Assembly (NCBI RefSeq): GCF_022900255.1
Contig: NZ_JALIRM010000001.1
Coordinates: 992,001-1,056,000 of the forward strand
Reading direction: 5' to 3'
Length of the DNA: 64,000 nucleotides
DNA from: Lederbergia wuyishanensis
GTDB lineage: Bacteria > Bacillota > Bacilli > Bacillales > Bacillaceae_C
The position numbers were made by a program, and so were the translations under genes. The notes beneath the pieces are model-generated. The model was not told where the DNA came from and did no database searches. It saw only the letters and a list, made by a program, of their open reading frames with translations. Shown one piece after another: positions 36,942 to 45,842 of the stretch (positions are counted from its first letter, which is position 1; every line of letters begins with the position of its first letter).

Positions 36942-36958
36942 AAAGGAGAGAATTACCG

Positions 36959-38071
36959 TTGGGTGAAATAATACATCGTTCCAAAACGCGCCCGGTGAAA
37001 GTCGGTAACTTAACAATCGGGGGAAGCGATCAAGTTATTATTCAAAGTATGACGACGACAAAAACGCATGATGTTGATGCGACTGTACGTGAAATAGAAC
37101 GTTTAGAAGAAGCAGGCTGTCAAATTGTTAGAGTTGCCTGCCCTGATGAAAGAGCTGCAAATGCAATTTCTGAAATCAAAAAAAGAATTAATATTCCACT
37201 AGTAGTTGATATACATTTTGATTACCGTCTTGCCCTAAAGGCGATTGAGGGTGGCGCAGACAAAATTAGAATCAACCCTGGAAATATTGGAAAACGTGAG
37301 AAAGTTGAAGAGGTTGTAAAAGCAGCTAAGGCAAAAGGTATTCCAATTCGTATTGGTGTTAATGCAGGAAGTCTCGAGAGACATATCTTGCAAAAATATG
37401 GTTATCCTACTGCTGATGGAATGGTGGAAAGTGCCTTACACCATATCAAAATTCTTGAGGACTTAGATTTTCATGATATTATTGTGTCCATGAAAGCATC
37501 AGATGTTAGTCTTGCAATTGAAGCATATGAAAAAGCATCTAGATCATTTGACTATCCACTTCATCTAGGTATTACAGAAAGTGGAACACTATTTGCTGGT
37601 ACCGTCAAAAGTGCTGCTGGACTTGGAGCAATACTAAGCATGGGAATTGGTAACACTCTAAGAATTTCACTAAGTGCGGATCCAGTTGAAGAAGTAAAAG
37701 TTGCTCGCGAACTATTGAAATCTTTTGGATTAATTTCAAATGCTGCCACACTTGTTTCTTGCCCTACATGTGGAAGAATTGAAATTGACTTGATCAAGAT
37801 TGCCAATGAAGTCGAAGAATATATCCAGAATATCAAAGCTCCTATTAAGGTATCAGTACTAGGATGTGCTGTTAACGGACCGGGAGAAGCTCGTGAAGCG
37901 GATATCGGGATTGCCGGAGCTCGTGGAGAAGGTCTTCTCTTTAAAAAAGGAAAAACTGTAAGAAAAGTTCCTGAAGCAACAATGGTCGAAGAGTTAAAGA
38001 AAGAAATTGACATAATGGCTGCTGAGTACTTTAAAAAACAAGAAGAAGAAAAGCAAAATTTAGTTAATTAA
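36959..38071 (+). CDS. ispG: 4-hydroxy-3-methylbut-2-en-1-yl diphosphate synthase (flavodoxin)
   Basis: IspG is the [4Fe-4S] enzyme of the sixth step of the MEP isoprenoid pathway. The 370-residue protein has a TIM barrel with TRPVKVG and [12 protein letters not shown] at the start and the C-terminal cluster domain with SCPTCGR and [20 protein letters not shown], which supplies the three cysteines and Glu ligand. The TTG start is eight bases behind AAAGGAGAG. ispH, the next enzyme of the pathway, is also in this window. Confidence 0.97.
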   Translation: MGEIIHRSKTRPVKVGNLTIGGSDQVIIQSMTTTKTHDVDATVREIERLEEAGCQIVRVACPDERAANAISEIKKRINIPLVVDIHFDYRLALKAIEGGADKIRINPGNIGKREKVEEVVKAAKAKGIPIRIGVNAGSLERHILQKYGYPTADGMVESALHHIKILEDLDFHDIIVSMKASDVSLAIEAYEKASRSFDYPLHLGITESGTLFAGTVKSAAGLGAILSMGIGNTLRISLSADPVEEVKVARELLKSFGLISNAATLVSCPTCGRIEIDLIKIANEVEEYIQNIKAPIKVSVLGCAVNGPGEAREADIGIAGARGEGLLFKKGKTVRKVPEATMVEELKKEIDIMAAEYFKKQEEEKQNLVN

Positions 38072-38230
38072 CAAAAAAGTATAAGTGTTTGTGAATTAAC
38101 GGACGTACTTCCATAACTTCGACTAATATAATGGTCGCAATGAGACAGAAAGGACAAATCGATTGTGACTTTTCGAAAGGAGAAGAATAAGAAGCTTTGT
38201 TTGTTAACAAGCACTTATAACTAAACAAAA

Positions 38231-38260
38231 GAAGGGGCTGTCTGATGACGGCTCCTTTAT
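38231..38260 (+). other. Hairpin upstream of yqfW
   Basis: A 9-bp stem GGGGCTGTC/GACGGCTCC with G-U pairs and a TGAT loop, followed by TTTAT, lies 26 bases before the yqfW start. It looks like a weak terminator or leader structure. An overlapping ATG at 38245 also has a Shine-Dalgarno-like AAGGGG. Confidence 0.4.
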
Positions 38261-38286
38261 CGTACATAAAGGAGTTTGATTTTTTA

Positions 38287-38874
38287 ATGAAAAGATTTGG
38301 AATTGATATTGATGGAACTGTTACCTGCCCCACTTCGCTTATTCCTTATATCAATAAAGAGTATCAGTTAAATATAACATTAGATGATCTAACAGAATAT
38401 GAACTAACGGAATGTTTAAAAGTAGATAAGGATTCATTTTATAAATGGTTTGTTAAAAATGAACCTATTATGTATGCAGAATCCCCTCTTGCAGAAGGAG
38501 CAAAGCCTGTTTTATCTAAATGGGTTCATGAACATGAATTATTTTTCATTAGTGCTAGAAGCCAAACGCTGTTTGATGTAACAACAACATGGTTTCATAC
38601 TCACGAAATACAATATCACCATATTGAATTAGTGGGCTCTCATGATAAAGTCGGTACAGCAAAAAAATACAAAATTGACTTATTTTTCGAAGACAAGCAT
38701 GATAATGCAGTAGATATTTCAGAGGAGTTAAATATTCCAGTTATCTTATTCGATACACCATATAACAGAAAGCCGTCTCCTGAAAGTGTAATTCGCGTCC
38801 ATAGCTGGAAGGAAGCGGAACATTGGGTAGATAACTGGATCAAAATGGAAGATGAAATAAAAAAGGATGCTTAA
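38287..38874 (+). CDS. yqfW: 5'(3')-deoxyribonucleotidase-like HAD protein YqfW
   Basis: This HAD-superfamily phosphatase of 195 residues is predicted to act on nucleotides. The start sequence RFGIDIDGTVTCP has the nucleophile pair DIDGT near 6–10; ISARSQ near 94 holds the second motif and LFFEDKHDNA near 128 the third, with the acidic pair. I begin at the ATG that gives MKRFGIDIDG because the family starts there; the AAAGGAG before it is at a slightly long spacing of twelve bases. It lies alone before the convergent zur operon. Confidence 0.92.
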   Translation: MKRFGIDIDGTVTCPTSLIPYINKEYQLNITLDDLTEYELTECLKVDKDSFYKWFVKNEPIMYAESPLAEGAKPVLSKWVHEHELFFISARSQTLFDVTTTWFHTHEIQYHHIELVGSHDKVGTAKKYKIDLFFEDKHDNAVDISEELNIPVILFDTPYNRKPSPESVIRVHSWKEAEHWVDNWIKMEDEIKKDA

Positions 38875-38888
38875 TTTTCATATAAATG

Positions 38889-38922
38889 AAACGCTTGGGA
38901 TGAAGTTCATTCCCAAGCGTTA
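38889..38922. terminator. Bidirectional terminator between yqfW and zur
   Basis: An 11-bp stem AACGCTTGGGA/TCCCAAGCGTT lies between the two convergent genes. Confidence 0.88.
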
Positions 38923-38928
38923 TTTATA

Positions 38929-39354
38929 CTAAGCGCTTTTACTTTTCCTACAGTTAGGACACGTCCCATAAATCTCAAATTTATGATCCGCTACATCATA
39001 GTCTTTTAAGTCTTCGGTAACAAAATTCATTGGGCATGCTTCAATTGCCTTCGTACTTCCACAATCTAGGCATATAAAATGGTGATGGTGGTCATGAAGA
39101 GAGCATGTGTAGCGAAAATTTTTCTCGCCCGAAAGTTCTGTTGATTCAAGAATGCCAAGCTGGTTAAAAAGTGAGAGATTACGATAAATGGTATCAAAAC
39201 TTAAGCCAGGGTAATCATCACTCATTATTTCCAGTAATTCTTTCGCAGTTAAGTATTTATCACTTCTTGCAAAGATTTCAAGAATCAGCTCTCTCTTCCC
39301 TGTTACTTTATACCCTTTATTCTTAACAATTTCAATTGCTTCATTTACGTTCAT
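38929..39354 (-). CDS. zur: Zinc uptake regulator Zur
   Basis: Zur is a Fur-family repressor that binds DNA when loaded with zinc. The 141-residue protein has the winged helix (GYKVTGKRELILEIFARSDKYLTAKELLEIM), the DTIYRNLSLFNQLGILE recognition part, the sensory HDHHHHFICLDCGS stretch with His and CxxC, and a second CPNC-type site near the end (YGTCPNCRKS). It lies 4 bases after the transporter permease in a znuC-znuB-zur operon, and the promoter carries a Zur box, so the operon is autoregulated. Confidence 0.95.
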   Translation of the reverse strand: MNVNEAIEIVKNKGYKVTGKRELILEIFARSDKYLTAKELLEIMSDDYPGLSFDTIYRNLSLFNQLGILESTELSGEKNFRYTCSLHDHHHHFICLDCGSTKAIEACPMNFVTEDLKDYDVADHKFEIYGTCPNCRKSKSA

Positions 39355-39358
39355 TTTC

Positions 39359-40210
39359 TCACCTCACCTTTACAGGTCTTTGACTTTGATTCCGTTTATA
39401 GAAAATAATCCCCAAAAGAATTAAGATCGAAATCATCACAATTGTTCCACCAGGAGCCAAATCCAGATAATAGGCACTGATCAATCCACCTATTACTGAT
39501 ATCTCACCGAATAATATCGATAAAAAGATAGTTTGCTTAAAGCCCCTTGCGATTCGCATACTAGCTGCAACAGGCAGCGTCATGAGTGCTGATACAAGTA
39601 ATATACCTACGATACGCATTGAAGCAGCAATTACCAAAGCAATCAAAATCATAAATAATAAATGAATGCTTTTGGCCGGAATACCTGAAACTTTTGCGTG
39701 CTCCTCATCAAAAGATAAGAGGAAAAGTTCTTTATATAATAATAAGATGATTACTCCAACAAAAATGCTAATTCCTAATATTACATATAAATCTAATCTA
39801 CTTACAGCACTTACACTTCCAAGTAAATAATTCAATAAGTCTGTATTAAATCCATCAGCAAGTGAAATAAAAATAACCCCTATTCCTATTCCACCCGATA
39901 AAATAATGGGAATAGCCAATTCTTGATAGTGTTTATATACAATTCTTAACCTTTCAACTAATACTGATCCTAGGACAGAAAATCCCATCCCAAAATAAAG
40001 AGGATTCACACCTGCGAACAACATTGTTTTTTTGCTTAAAAATAAACTTGCTGCAATCCCTGCCAGTGTTACATGACTTAAAGCGTCGGCAATTAAGGAT
40101 AATCTTCTTACAACGATAAAAGTCCCCAATAAAGGAGCAATTAGTCCGATTAACAACCCTGTTAAAAATGTATTTTGTAAAAATTCATAATGGAAAATTG
40201 CAGAAATCAT
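39359..40210 (-). CDS. znuB: Zinc ABC transporter permease
   Basis: This integral membrane subunit of a metal ABC importer has 283 residues and about eight hydrophobic helices. It has the family features FLTGLLIGLIAPLLGTFIVVRR at the start and the ADALSHVTLAGIA stretch near 38, which belongs to the EAA-type coupling region of ABC-3 permeases. It overlaps the ATPase gene by four bases, and zur follows. Zinc as substrate is inferred from the Zur box and neighbours; manganese is less likely. A binding protein (ZnuA) gene is not in the window. Confidence 0.93.
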   Translation of the reverse strand: MISAIFHYEFLQNTFLTGLLIGLIAPLLGTFIVVRRLSLIADALSHVTLAGIAASLFLSKKTMLFAGVNPLYFGMGFSVLGSVLVERLRIVYKHYQELAIPIILSGGIGIGVIFISLADGFNTDLLNYLLGSVSAVSRLDLYVILGISIFVGVIILLLYKELFLLSFDEEHAKVSGIPAKSIHLLFMILIALVIAASMRIVGILLVSALMTLPVAASMRIARGFKQTIFLSILFGEISVIGGLISAYYLDLAPGGTIVMISILILLGIIFYKRNQSQRPVKVR

Positions 40211-41001
40211 CTAGCTGTACCACCTTCTTCAATATGGACATGCTCATGGTCATGTGAAAGCAGATGGACATCATGAAGATAAATTGAAGACAAATCTTCC
40301 GAATGTAGTTTTTCAAAATCCTCTACTGCCCCATGAAAGTGCAAGGTTTTATTCAAGCATGCAACATGAGTGACTTTATTTGTAATTGTCCCAATATCAT
40401 GAGTAACGAGTATTAATGTAATCCCTCGTTCTTTATTTAATTTTTCAAGCATATGATAAAACGATTTGACGTTTTCCTCATCTACACCAACAGTTGGTTC
40501 ATCAAGTATAAGTACATCAGGTTTTGAAACAATTGCGCGGGCAATGAACACTCTCTGCTGCTGTCCACCGGAAAGTTCACCAATATTCTTTTTCGAAAAC
40601 CTACTCATACCAACTGCAGCAATGGCTTCCTTAATTTCTTTTTGTTGCTCTTTTCCTATAAAATGAAATAAACCTAATTTTCCAGTTAAACCGCTAGCTA
40701 CCACTTCAAAAACGGATGCAGGAAAGCCGCTATTAAATGAATTTGCTTTTTGTGAAACATAACCTATACGTTCCCAATCTTTCATTTTAGCTTGTGGCTG
40801 ACCGAATAAAAATACATCGCCACTTTGGGGTTTAACAAGTCCAAGGATTATTTTTAATAGTGTTGATTTTCCTGACCCATTCGGACCAACAAGCCCTAAA
40901 AAAGCTCCTTTTGGAACATCAAGATTAATATGTTCAAGCACATTCTCTCTCTCATATCTAAAACTGACATTCTTTATTTTAATAACAGGTTCATTCTTCA
41001 T
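40207..41001 (-). CDS. znuC: Zinc ABC transporter ATP-binding protein
   Basis: This ATPase of the zinc importer has 264 residues. It shows Walker A GPNGSGKSTLLK near 41, the Q loop YVSQK near 84, the signature LSGGQQQR near 139 and Walker B DVLILDEPTVGVDEE near 159, with the His switch in VTHDIG near 193. The C-terminal tail is His-rich (HDVHLLSHDHEHVHIEEGG), which may bind metal. I start at MKNEPVIK behind AAGGAAG. It is first in the znuC-znuB-zur operon. Confidence 0.95.
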   Translation of the reverse strand: MKNEPVIKIKNVSFRYERENVLEHINLDVPKGAFLGLVGPNGSGKSTLLKIILGLVKPQSGDVFLFGQPQAKMKDWERIGYVSQKANSFNSGFPASVFEVVASGLTGKLGLFHFIGKEQQKEIKEAIAAVGMSRFSKKNIGELSGGQQQRVFIARAIVSKPDVLILDEPTVGVDEENVKSFYHMLEKLNKERGITLILVTHDIGTITNKVTHVACLNKTLHFHGAVEDFEKLHSEDLSSIYLHDVHLLSHDHEHVHIEEGGTAR

Positions 41002-41018
41002 AAAAAACTTCCTTTTCA

Positions 41019-41039
41019 AAATAAGAATCATTACGATTT
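41019..41039 (-). promoter_or_regulatory. Zur box of the znuC operon
   Basis: On minus the 21-mer AAATCGTAATGATTCTTATTT lies between the -10 and the znuC start. Its left half matches the Zur consensus AAATCGTAATnATTACGATTT exactly and its right half in seven of ten places. Confidence 0.85.
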
Positions 41040-41050
41040 GGTTCATTTGA

Positions 41051-41079
41051 ATTATACACAATTATTTTTTCTTTGTAAA
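41051..41079 (-). promoter_or_regulatory. SigA promoter of the znuC operon
   Basis: On minus TTTACA (41079–41074), a 17-base spacer and TATAAT (41056–41051) are a strong promoter. The Zur box begins about twelve bases downstream of the -10, so bound Zur would block initiation or early elongation. Confidence 0.85.
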
Positions 41080-41137
41080 TGAAGGCGTCACTAATGACAA
41101 CCTTCTTACATACATTTTTGAATAGGGGTGATTCATA

Positions 41138-41392
41138 ATGAAACTAATTCAAAATATGATCAACATGAAAATAAATGTAATTACCACAGATGAGTTATTG
41201 AAGTATTCAGGTCAATATAATATAAAAGTTTCAAGACCACAAGCGGAAAAGATAGCTGCATTTTTAAGAGGTAAAAATTTTGATATTTTTAATGATCAGA
41301 CAAGAGCACAAATTATTAGAGAAGTTGCTAAAATAGCCGGACCGAATACTGCTAAAGAAATTAATAAACTCTTTATACAATTTACGAGATAG
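41138..41392 (+). CDS. yqfT: DUF2624 small protein YqfT
   Basis: This 84-residue helical protein of the DUF2624 family has no known role. Its core is TTDELLKYSGQYNIKVSRPQAE followed by KIAAFLRGKNFDIFND, a helix-loop-helix pattern with basic residues. No membrane segment or metal motif is seen. A GGGGTG Shine-Dalgarno precedes the ATG. It is divergent from the zinc operon and lies in the same place (between the zur region and nfo) as yqfT in B. subtilis. Confidence 0.88.
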   Translation: MKLIQNMINMKINVITTDELLKYSGQYNIKVSRPQAEKIAAFLRGKNFDIFNDQTRAQIIREVAKIAGPNTAKEINKLFIQFTR

Positions 41393-41621
41393 TAGTAACA
41401 CTTAAGCTGTCTTACTCATTGCCTTTTGGATTGTATGAGGTAAAAGCAACACAACTAATTGATGTTGTTTTTACATAAGTAAGGGAACATCCATCAATAC
41501 TTTCAAGGCAGACGAACAACAGAGCAAACGTTCAAATGCTTGTTCAGCAAAGCAACCTATATGGTGTAGGTAATCAATAATGCCGGAGGACAATAGTGGT
41601 TTAGTCATCGTATAACAACGA

Positions 41622-41693
41622 AAAAAGTAAAGACTGTCTATTTGTCTCTAATACATACGTATAGAGAAAACATATTAGACAGCCTTTACTTTT
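41622..41693 (-). terminator. Long terminator hairpin of nfo
   Basis: A long interrupted stem AAAGTAAAG-CTGTCTA with its complement has an inner TCTCTA/TAGAGA pair. It ends with a T-run on minus just past nfo. The 41393–41621 gap after yqfT holds nothing else I can support. Confidence 0.85.
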
Positions 41694-41694
41694 A

Positions 41695-42597
41695 TTATTT
41701 TACTAAAGTACCCATAATTTCTTCACGTAATTGCTCGTTAAACATACCACTTCTAATCATTTCAATTTCATGCTTATATGGAGCTTTTTTATTATTTTTA
41801 TCTTCTCCTACAAACGGTGTCTCCAGTATTTTAGGTACTTGCATTAGTTGAGGATGATTAATTATATAACTTAAGGCATTGAATCCTATATGTCCAAAAC
41901 CTATGTTTTCATGTCTGTCTTTTTTCGCTCCACGTTCATTTTTACTATCATTAATATGGAGCACCTTAATACGATCAATACCTATAATTTTATCAAATTC
42001 CTCAAGAACTCCATCGAAATCATTTACGATGTCATATCCAGCATCATGGGTATGGCAAGTATCAAAGCAAATTGATAATTTATCATTATGTTTGACTCCG
42101 TCAATAATTGCCGCAAGCTCCTCGAATGATCTTCCACATTCAGACCCTTTACCCGCCATTGTCTCAAGGGCAATTTGTACTTCATCTTCCCCTGTTAATA
42201 CTTCATTTAATCCTTCAATGATTTTTTTGATACCTGTTTCTGCACCTTCCCCAACATGTGCTCCAGGATGAAGAACAATTTGCTTAGAACCAATTGCTGC
42301 AGTTCTGTCAATTTCGGAGCGCAAGAAATCGACTCCTAATGCAAATGTGGCAGGATTCACTGCATTTCCGATATTAATAATATACGGAGCATGAACAATA
42401 ATTTCATCGATTCCATTTTCTTTCATATGGAGTTGCCCTGCCTCAATATTTAAATCTTCTACTTTCTTTCTCCGAGTATTTTGGGGGGCGCCTGTGTATA
42501 TCATGAACGTATTTCCCCCATAGGAAATTGCTTCTTCACTTGCTGCTAAAAGCATTTTTTTTCCACTCATAGATACATGCGAACCTATTTTTAACAT
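41695..42597 (-). CDS. nfo: Endonuclease IV
   Basis: This AP endonuclease cleaves 5' to abasic sites in base-excision repair. The 300-residue TIM-barrel protein has the trinuclear zinc ligands in place: His in VHAPYIIN near 69, His in VLHPGAHVG near 109–114, Glu in [15 protein letters not shown] near 146, Asp and His in [13 protein letters not shown] near 179–182, His in [20 protein letters not shown] near 216–231, and Glu near 261 in ILETP. It is expressed in spores in B. subtilis. It lies 26 bases after cshB and probably shares its transcript. Confidence 0.97.
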   Translation of the reverse strand: MLKIGSHVSMSGKKMLLAASEEAISYGGNTFMIYTGAPQNTRRKKVEDLNIEAGQLHMKENGIDEIIVHAPYIINIGNAVNPATFALGVDFLRSEIDRTAAIGSKQIVLHPGAHVGEGAETGIKKIIEGLNEVLTGEDEVQIALETMAGKGSECGRSFEELAAIIDGVKHNDKLSICFDTCHTHDAGYDIVNDFDGVLEEFDKIIGIDRIKVLHINDSKNERGAKKDRHENIGFGHIGFNALSYIINHPQLMQVPKILETPFVGEDKNNKKAPYKHEIEMIRSGMFNEQLREEIMGTLVK

Positions 42598-42622
42598 ATT
42601 TCCCTCTCCAATCCTCTAAATT

Positions 42623-43936
42623 TTATTTATTTCTATTGTTCACTTTTCTTTCACGTCTCTTGATTTGCTCTCGTTGCGCTTGCATTTTCTTTTTATATCC
42701 TGGTTTAACCTTTTGAGGTTTTCTGACAAGTTGTCTTGCTTTCACTTCTTCTTCAGATACTGTTTTAGTACGGTTTTTCCTACGATTACGTTCAGCTATT
42801 TCTACCCAATTTCCTTTATGAATGTCCATATAGGTAAAATCAATACCCATTTTATCCAAACGAACTAGTGCTTCCTCATCAGCTGGTTCATAAATTGTAA
42901 TAGCTAGACCTTTATTTCCTGCTCTCGCAGTACGTCCTGTTCGATGGATATAAAAATCTAGGTCTCTAGGTAGTTCATAATTAATGATATGACTGACACC
43001 TTCAATGTCTATTCCCCTTGCAGCAAGATCAGTGGCAACAATATATTGAAAATCTAGGTTTCTTATCTGTTTCATTACTCTTTTACGTTCACGAGGACTA
43101 ATATCGCCATGTAGTCTCCCAACTTTTAAACCTCGTTCTAGCAGCTGATCCGCAACCTGATCTGCCATATCCTTTGTGTTAACAAATACAATTGCTAAGT
43201 AAGGATTATAAGAACGTAATATATCCGATATTAATTCTACTTTTCTTCTGCTTTTTAAAGGAACTAAAATATGCTCAATGTTTTTTGCGGATAATTGTTG
43301 TGGTTCTACCTGTTCAAAGACCGGATTTTCCATATATTTTTTTAAAAAAGGTTTTAATTTTTCGGGAATTGTCGCAGAAAAAACGAGCATTTGCAAATTC
43401 TTTGGCATTTTCCCAGCAATTTGGTCAACATCGTGAATAAATCCCATGTCAAGCATTAGATCTGCTTCATCTACAACTAATAATGATGCAGTATGGACAA
43501 ACAGCGCTTGCTCTTTTATAAGATCGTTAATGCGTCCCGGTGTTCCTACAACAACATGTGGCTGTTGTTTTAATTTCTCGATATCTCTTTTTTTGTCTGT
43601 TCCGCCAATATAACATCTAGCCGTTATTTTGTTTTCTTCATCATGTTTCACTATTTTCAAAATTTCTTGATAAATTTGATTAGCCAATTCTCTAGTGGGA
43701 GCTGTAATAACAGCTTGCACCTGCTGAATACCTGAATTAATTGATTCAAGCAACGGAAAAAGATATGAGTGAGTCTTACCAGTACCTGTTTGGGATTGTC
43801 CGATTGCACTAGCACCTTTCAATACTACAGGTATTATTTTTCTTTGTATTTCAGTCGGATTATGAAATCCGAGTTCCTCAATTGCAGTATTAATAAATGG
43901 TTTAAATTTATATTGAGTAAAATTATTTTTATCCAT
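42623..43936 (-). CDS. cshB: DEAD-box RNA helicase CshB
   Basis: This ATP-dependent RNA helicase helps cold adaptation and ribosome assembly. The 437-residue protein has the Q motif FHNPTEIQ, motif I SQTGTGKTHS near 47, DEAD in VVDEADLMLD near 153, SAT near 183, and motifs IV–VI (HRTGRTARAG) in the second lobe, then a strongly basic C-terminal tail (about 370–437, rich in RKRR) typical of CshB. It precedes nfo on minus. The family name is chosen on the length and basic tail. Confidence 0.94.
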   Translation of the reverse strand: MDKNNFTQYKFKPFINTAIEELGFHNPTEIQRKIIPVVLKGASAIGQSQTGTGKTHSYLFPLLESINSGIQQVQAVITAPTRELANQIYQEILKIVKHDEENKITARCYIGGTDKKRDIEKLKQQPHVVVGTPGRINDLIKEQALFVHTASLLVVDEADLMLDMGFIHDVDQIAGKMPKNLQMLVFSATIPEKLKPFLKKYMENPVFEQVEPQQLSAKNIEHILVPLKSRRKVELISDILRSYNPYLAIVFVNTKDMADQVADQLLERGLKVGRLHGDISPRERKRVMKQIRNLDFQYIVATDLAARGIDIEGVSHIINYELPRDLDFYIHRTGRTARAGNKGLAITIYEPADEEALVRLDKMGIDFTYMDIHKGNWVEIAERNRRKNRTKTVSEEEVKARQLVRKPQKVKPGYKKKMQAQREQIKRRERKVNNRNK

Positions 43937-44137
43937 TTTCTTTCACTCCTTCATAGAGAGAAATCCCTCCGACCCATTATAAACTATAAAGTTGACATGT
44001 ACAATTTAGTTAGTTGAAGCAAGACAAGCATTTTTTAGACATTAGCCTGTTCATTCCAATCGAATAACGGCTAATAACCAAACTTTTAACTTATTCCTGC
44101 ATATTATATCAAGAGTAAGAAGGGAGTGAGATTTATT

Positions 44138-44725
44138 ATGTTGGGTAATCGAATGCCTCCCCCACGAGGAATACCTCCTATGTTCAGAGGTCCTTCTATG
44201 GGACCAGGTGCTTTCGGAAGAGGATTGGGCAGGACACCTCAGTTAGGCCAAAATGCGGGTGGGGGAAATTTTTTGGCGAGGCTATTTCAAAGGCAAGGTG
44301 GATCAATGGCTTCGCAAGCTCCGCAAGCTGCCAATATGTTTTCACGGGGAGTCGGCCAAACATCATTTCTACAAGGCTTAACAAATCCTCAGTCAATTAA
44401 TAGTTTCTTAACTAATACACAGCAAGTTTTAAATACTGCAAGGCAAATTGGTCCACTCGTCCAACAATATGGTCCTATTGTTAGAAATCTCCCAGCCATG
44501 TGGAGGCTTTACAAAGGATTTAAAGATATGCCATCATCCGATTCAGAGGATACTAATACAAACTCAGAAGAAACAAAAAATGACCAACCAAAATCTAAAA
44601 ATGAATCAACGAAAAAATCAAATGTAAATATTTCAAGTACAGACGAAGAAGAAAAGAAACATGAAAATCAATCTGCACCAAAAAGAAAAAAAGGAGAATC
44701 AATTCCAAAGTTATATATTCCATAA
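44138..44725 (+). CDS. yqfQ: YqfQ/VrrA family protein
   Basis: This low-complexity protein of 195 residues belongs to the YqfQ/VrrA family; VrrA is the variable-number repeat protein of B. anthracis. The N-terminal half is rich in Gly, Pro, Arg and Gln (MPPPRGIPPMFRGPSMGPGA), the middle has one conserved hydrophobic region near 75–130 (VQQYGPIVRNLPAMWRLYKGF), and the C-terminal third is charged and Ser/Asn-rich. The function is unknown. The ATG at 44138 is preferred to a GTG four codons earlier, because AAGGGAGTG sits in front of it. Confidence 0.9.
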   Translation: MLGNRMPPPRGIPPMFRGPSMGPGAFGRGLGRTPQLGQNAGGGNFLARLFQRQGGSMASQAPQAANMFSRGVGQTSFLQGLTNPQSINSFLTNTQQVLNTARQIGPLVQQYGPIVRNLPAMWRLYKGFKDMPSSDSEDTNTNSEETKNDQPKSKNESTKKSNVNISSTDEEEKKHENQSAPKRKKGESIPKLYIP

Positions 44726-44830
44726 TTTTGATAAAATCCTCCATTCATTGGCTTTTTTATAGATGTCCTATATAATAAAGTTATGAGTTCAATAGATTAA
44801 GGCAAGTTGCCTCTAGTCAGGAGGATTTAA

Positions 44831-45787
44831 ATGAAACTAATTAAAATTTCACCAAGGGGTTATTGTTACGGAGTAGTTGATGCAATGGTTATTGCGCGCA
44901 ATGCCGCTTTAGATAAAACATTGCCGCGTCCCATTTATATATTGGGCATGATTGTTCATAATAAACATGTTACGGATGCTTTCGAAGAAGATGGCATTAT
45001 TACATTAGATGGTCCTAATCGTAAAGAAATCTTGCAAAAGGTCGATAGTGGGACAGTTATTTTTACAGCACATGGTGTATCACCAGAAGTTAGGGAGCTT
45101 GCCAAACAAAAGGGACTTGTTACGATAGATGCCACATGTCCAGATGTGACAAGGACACATGATTTAATTAGAGAAAAAGAAGCAGAAGGCTATGATGTCA
45201 TTTATATTGGCAAGAAAGGGCATCCGGAGCCTGAAGGTGCTGTAGGAGTAGCTCCACATATCGTCCACCTTGTTGAAACAATGGATGATGTAGAAGAATT
45301 ACAAGTGAATAATGATAAAATAATTGTCACAAACCAAACAACTATGAGCCAATGGGATGTTCAGGCGATTATGGATAGAGTAAAGGAAAAATATCCTCAT
45401 GCTGAAAAACATAAGGAAATTTGCCTTGCTACCCAAGTCCGACAAGAGGCTGTTGCGGAGCAGGCAGGGGAAGCTGACGTGCTAATTGTTGTTGGCGATC
45501 CTATGAGTAATAATTCAAATCGCCTAGCTCAAGTTTCTCAAGAAATAGCTGGTACGAAAGCGTACAGAATTGGGGATGTCACAGAAATTGAAATTGATTG
45601 GATAAAAGATGCAGAAACAGTAGCAGTTACTGCAGGCGCCTCAACTCCAACGCCAATAGTTAGGGAAGTTATTAATTTCATAGAACAATTTAATCCGTTT
45701 GACAAATCAACTTGGGTAAAAGAAAATAACGTTCCGTTAAACAAAATTCTGCCTAAAGTAAGGAATCCAAAATTAACAGCAAAATAA
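44831..45787 (+). CDS. ispH: 4-hydroxy-3-methylbut-2-enyl diphosphate reductase
   Basis: IspH is the [4Fe-4S] enzyme that makes IPP and DMAPP in the last step of the MEP pathway. The 318-residue protein has the conserved Cys in SPRGYCYGV near 12, the active-site His in MIVHNKHV near 43, TAHGVSPEV near 78, the second Cys in [11 protein letters not shown] near 100, ICLATQVRQ with the third Cys near 197 and the NNSNRL substrate loop near 224. It starts with an AGGAGG-like site. It is separated from ispG by about 7 kb. Confidence 0.97.
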   Translation: MKLIKISPRGYCYGVVDAMVIARNAALDKTLPRPIYILGMIVHNKHVTDAFEEDGIITLDGPNRKEILQKVDSGTVIFTAHGVSPEVRELAKQKGLVTIDATCPDVTRTHDLIREKEAEGYDVIYIGKKGHPEPEGAVGVAPHIVHLVETMDDVEELQVNNDKIIVTNQTTMSQWDVQAIMDRVKEKYPHAEKHKEICLATQVRQEAVAEQAGEADVLIVVGDPMSNNSNRLAQVSQEIAGTKAYRIGDVTEIEIDWIKDAETVAVTAGASTPTPIVREVINFIEQFNPFDKSTWVKENNVPLNKILPKVRNPKLTAK

Positions 45788-45799
45788 TGGAATATAACG

Positions 45800-45840
45800 A
45801 AAGGAGCCGAATGAAGAACAATTCAGCTCCTTGTTGTTTT
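45800..45840. terminator. Bidirectional terminator between ispH and yqfO
   Basis: A stem AAGGAGC/GCTCCTT extended by GAATG/CATTC-like pairs with T-runs on plus lies between the convergent genes. Confidence 0.8.
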
Positions 45841-45842
45841 TA

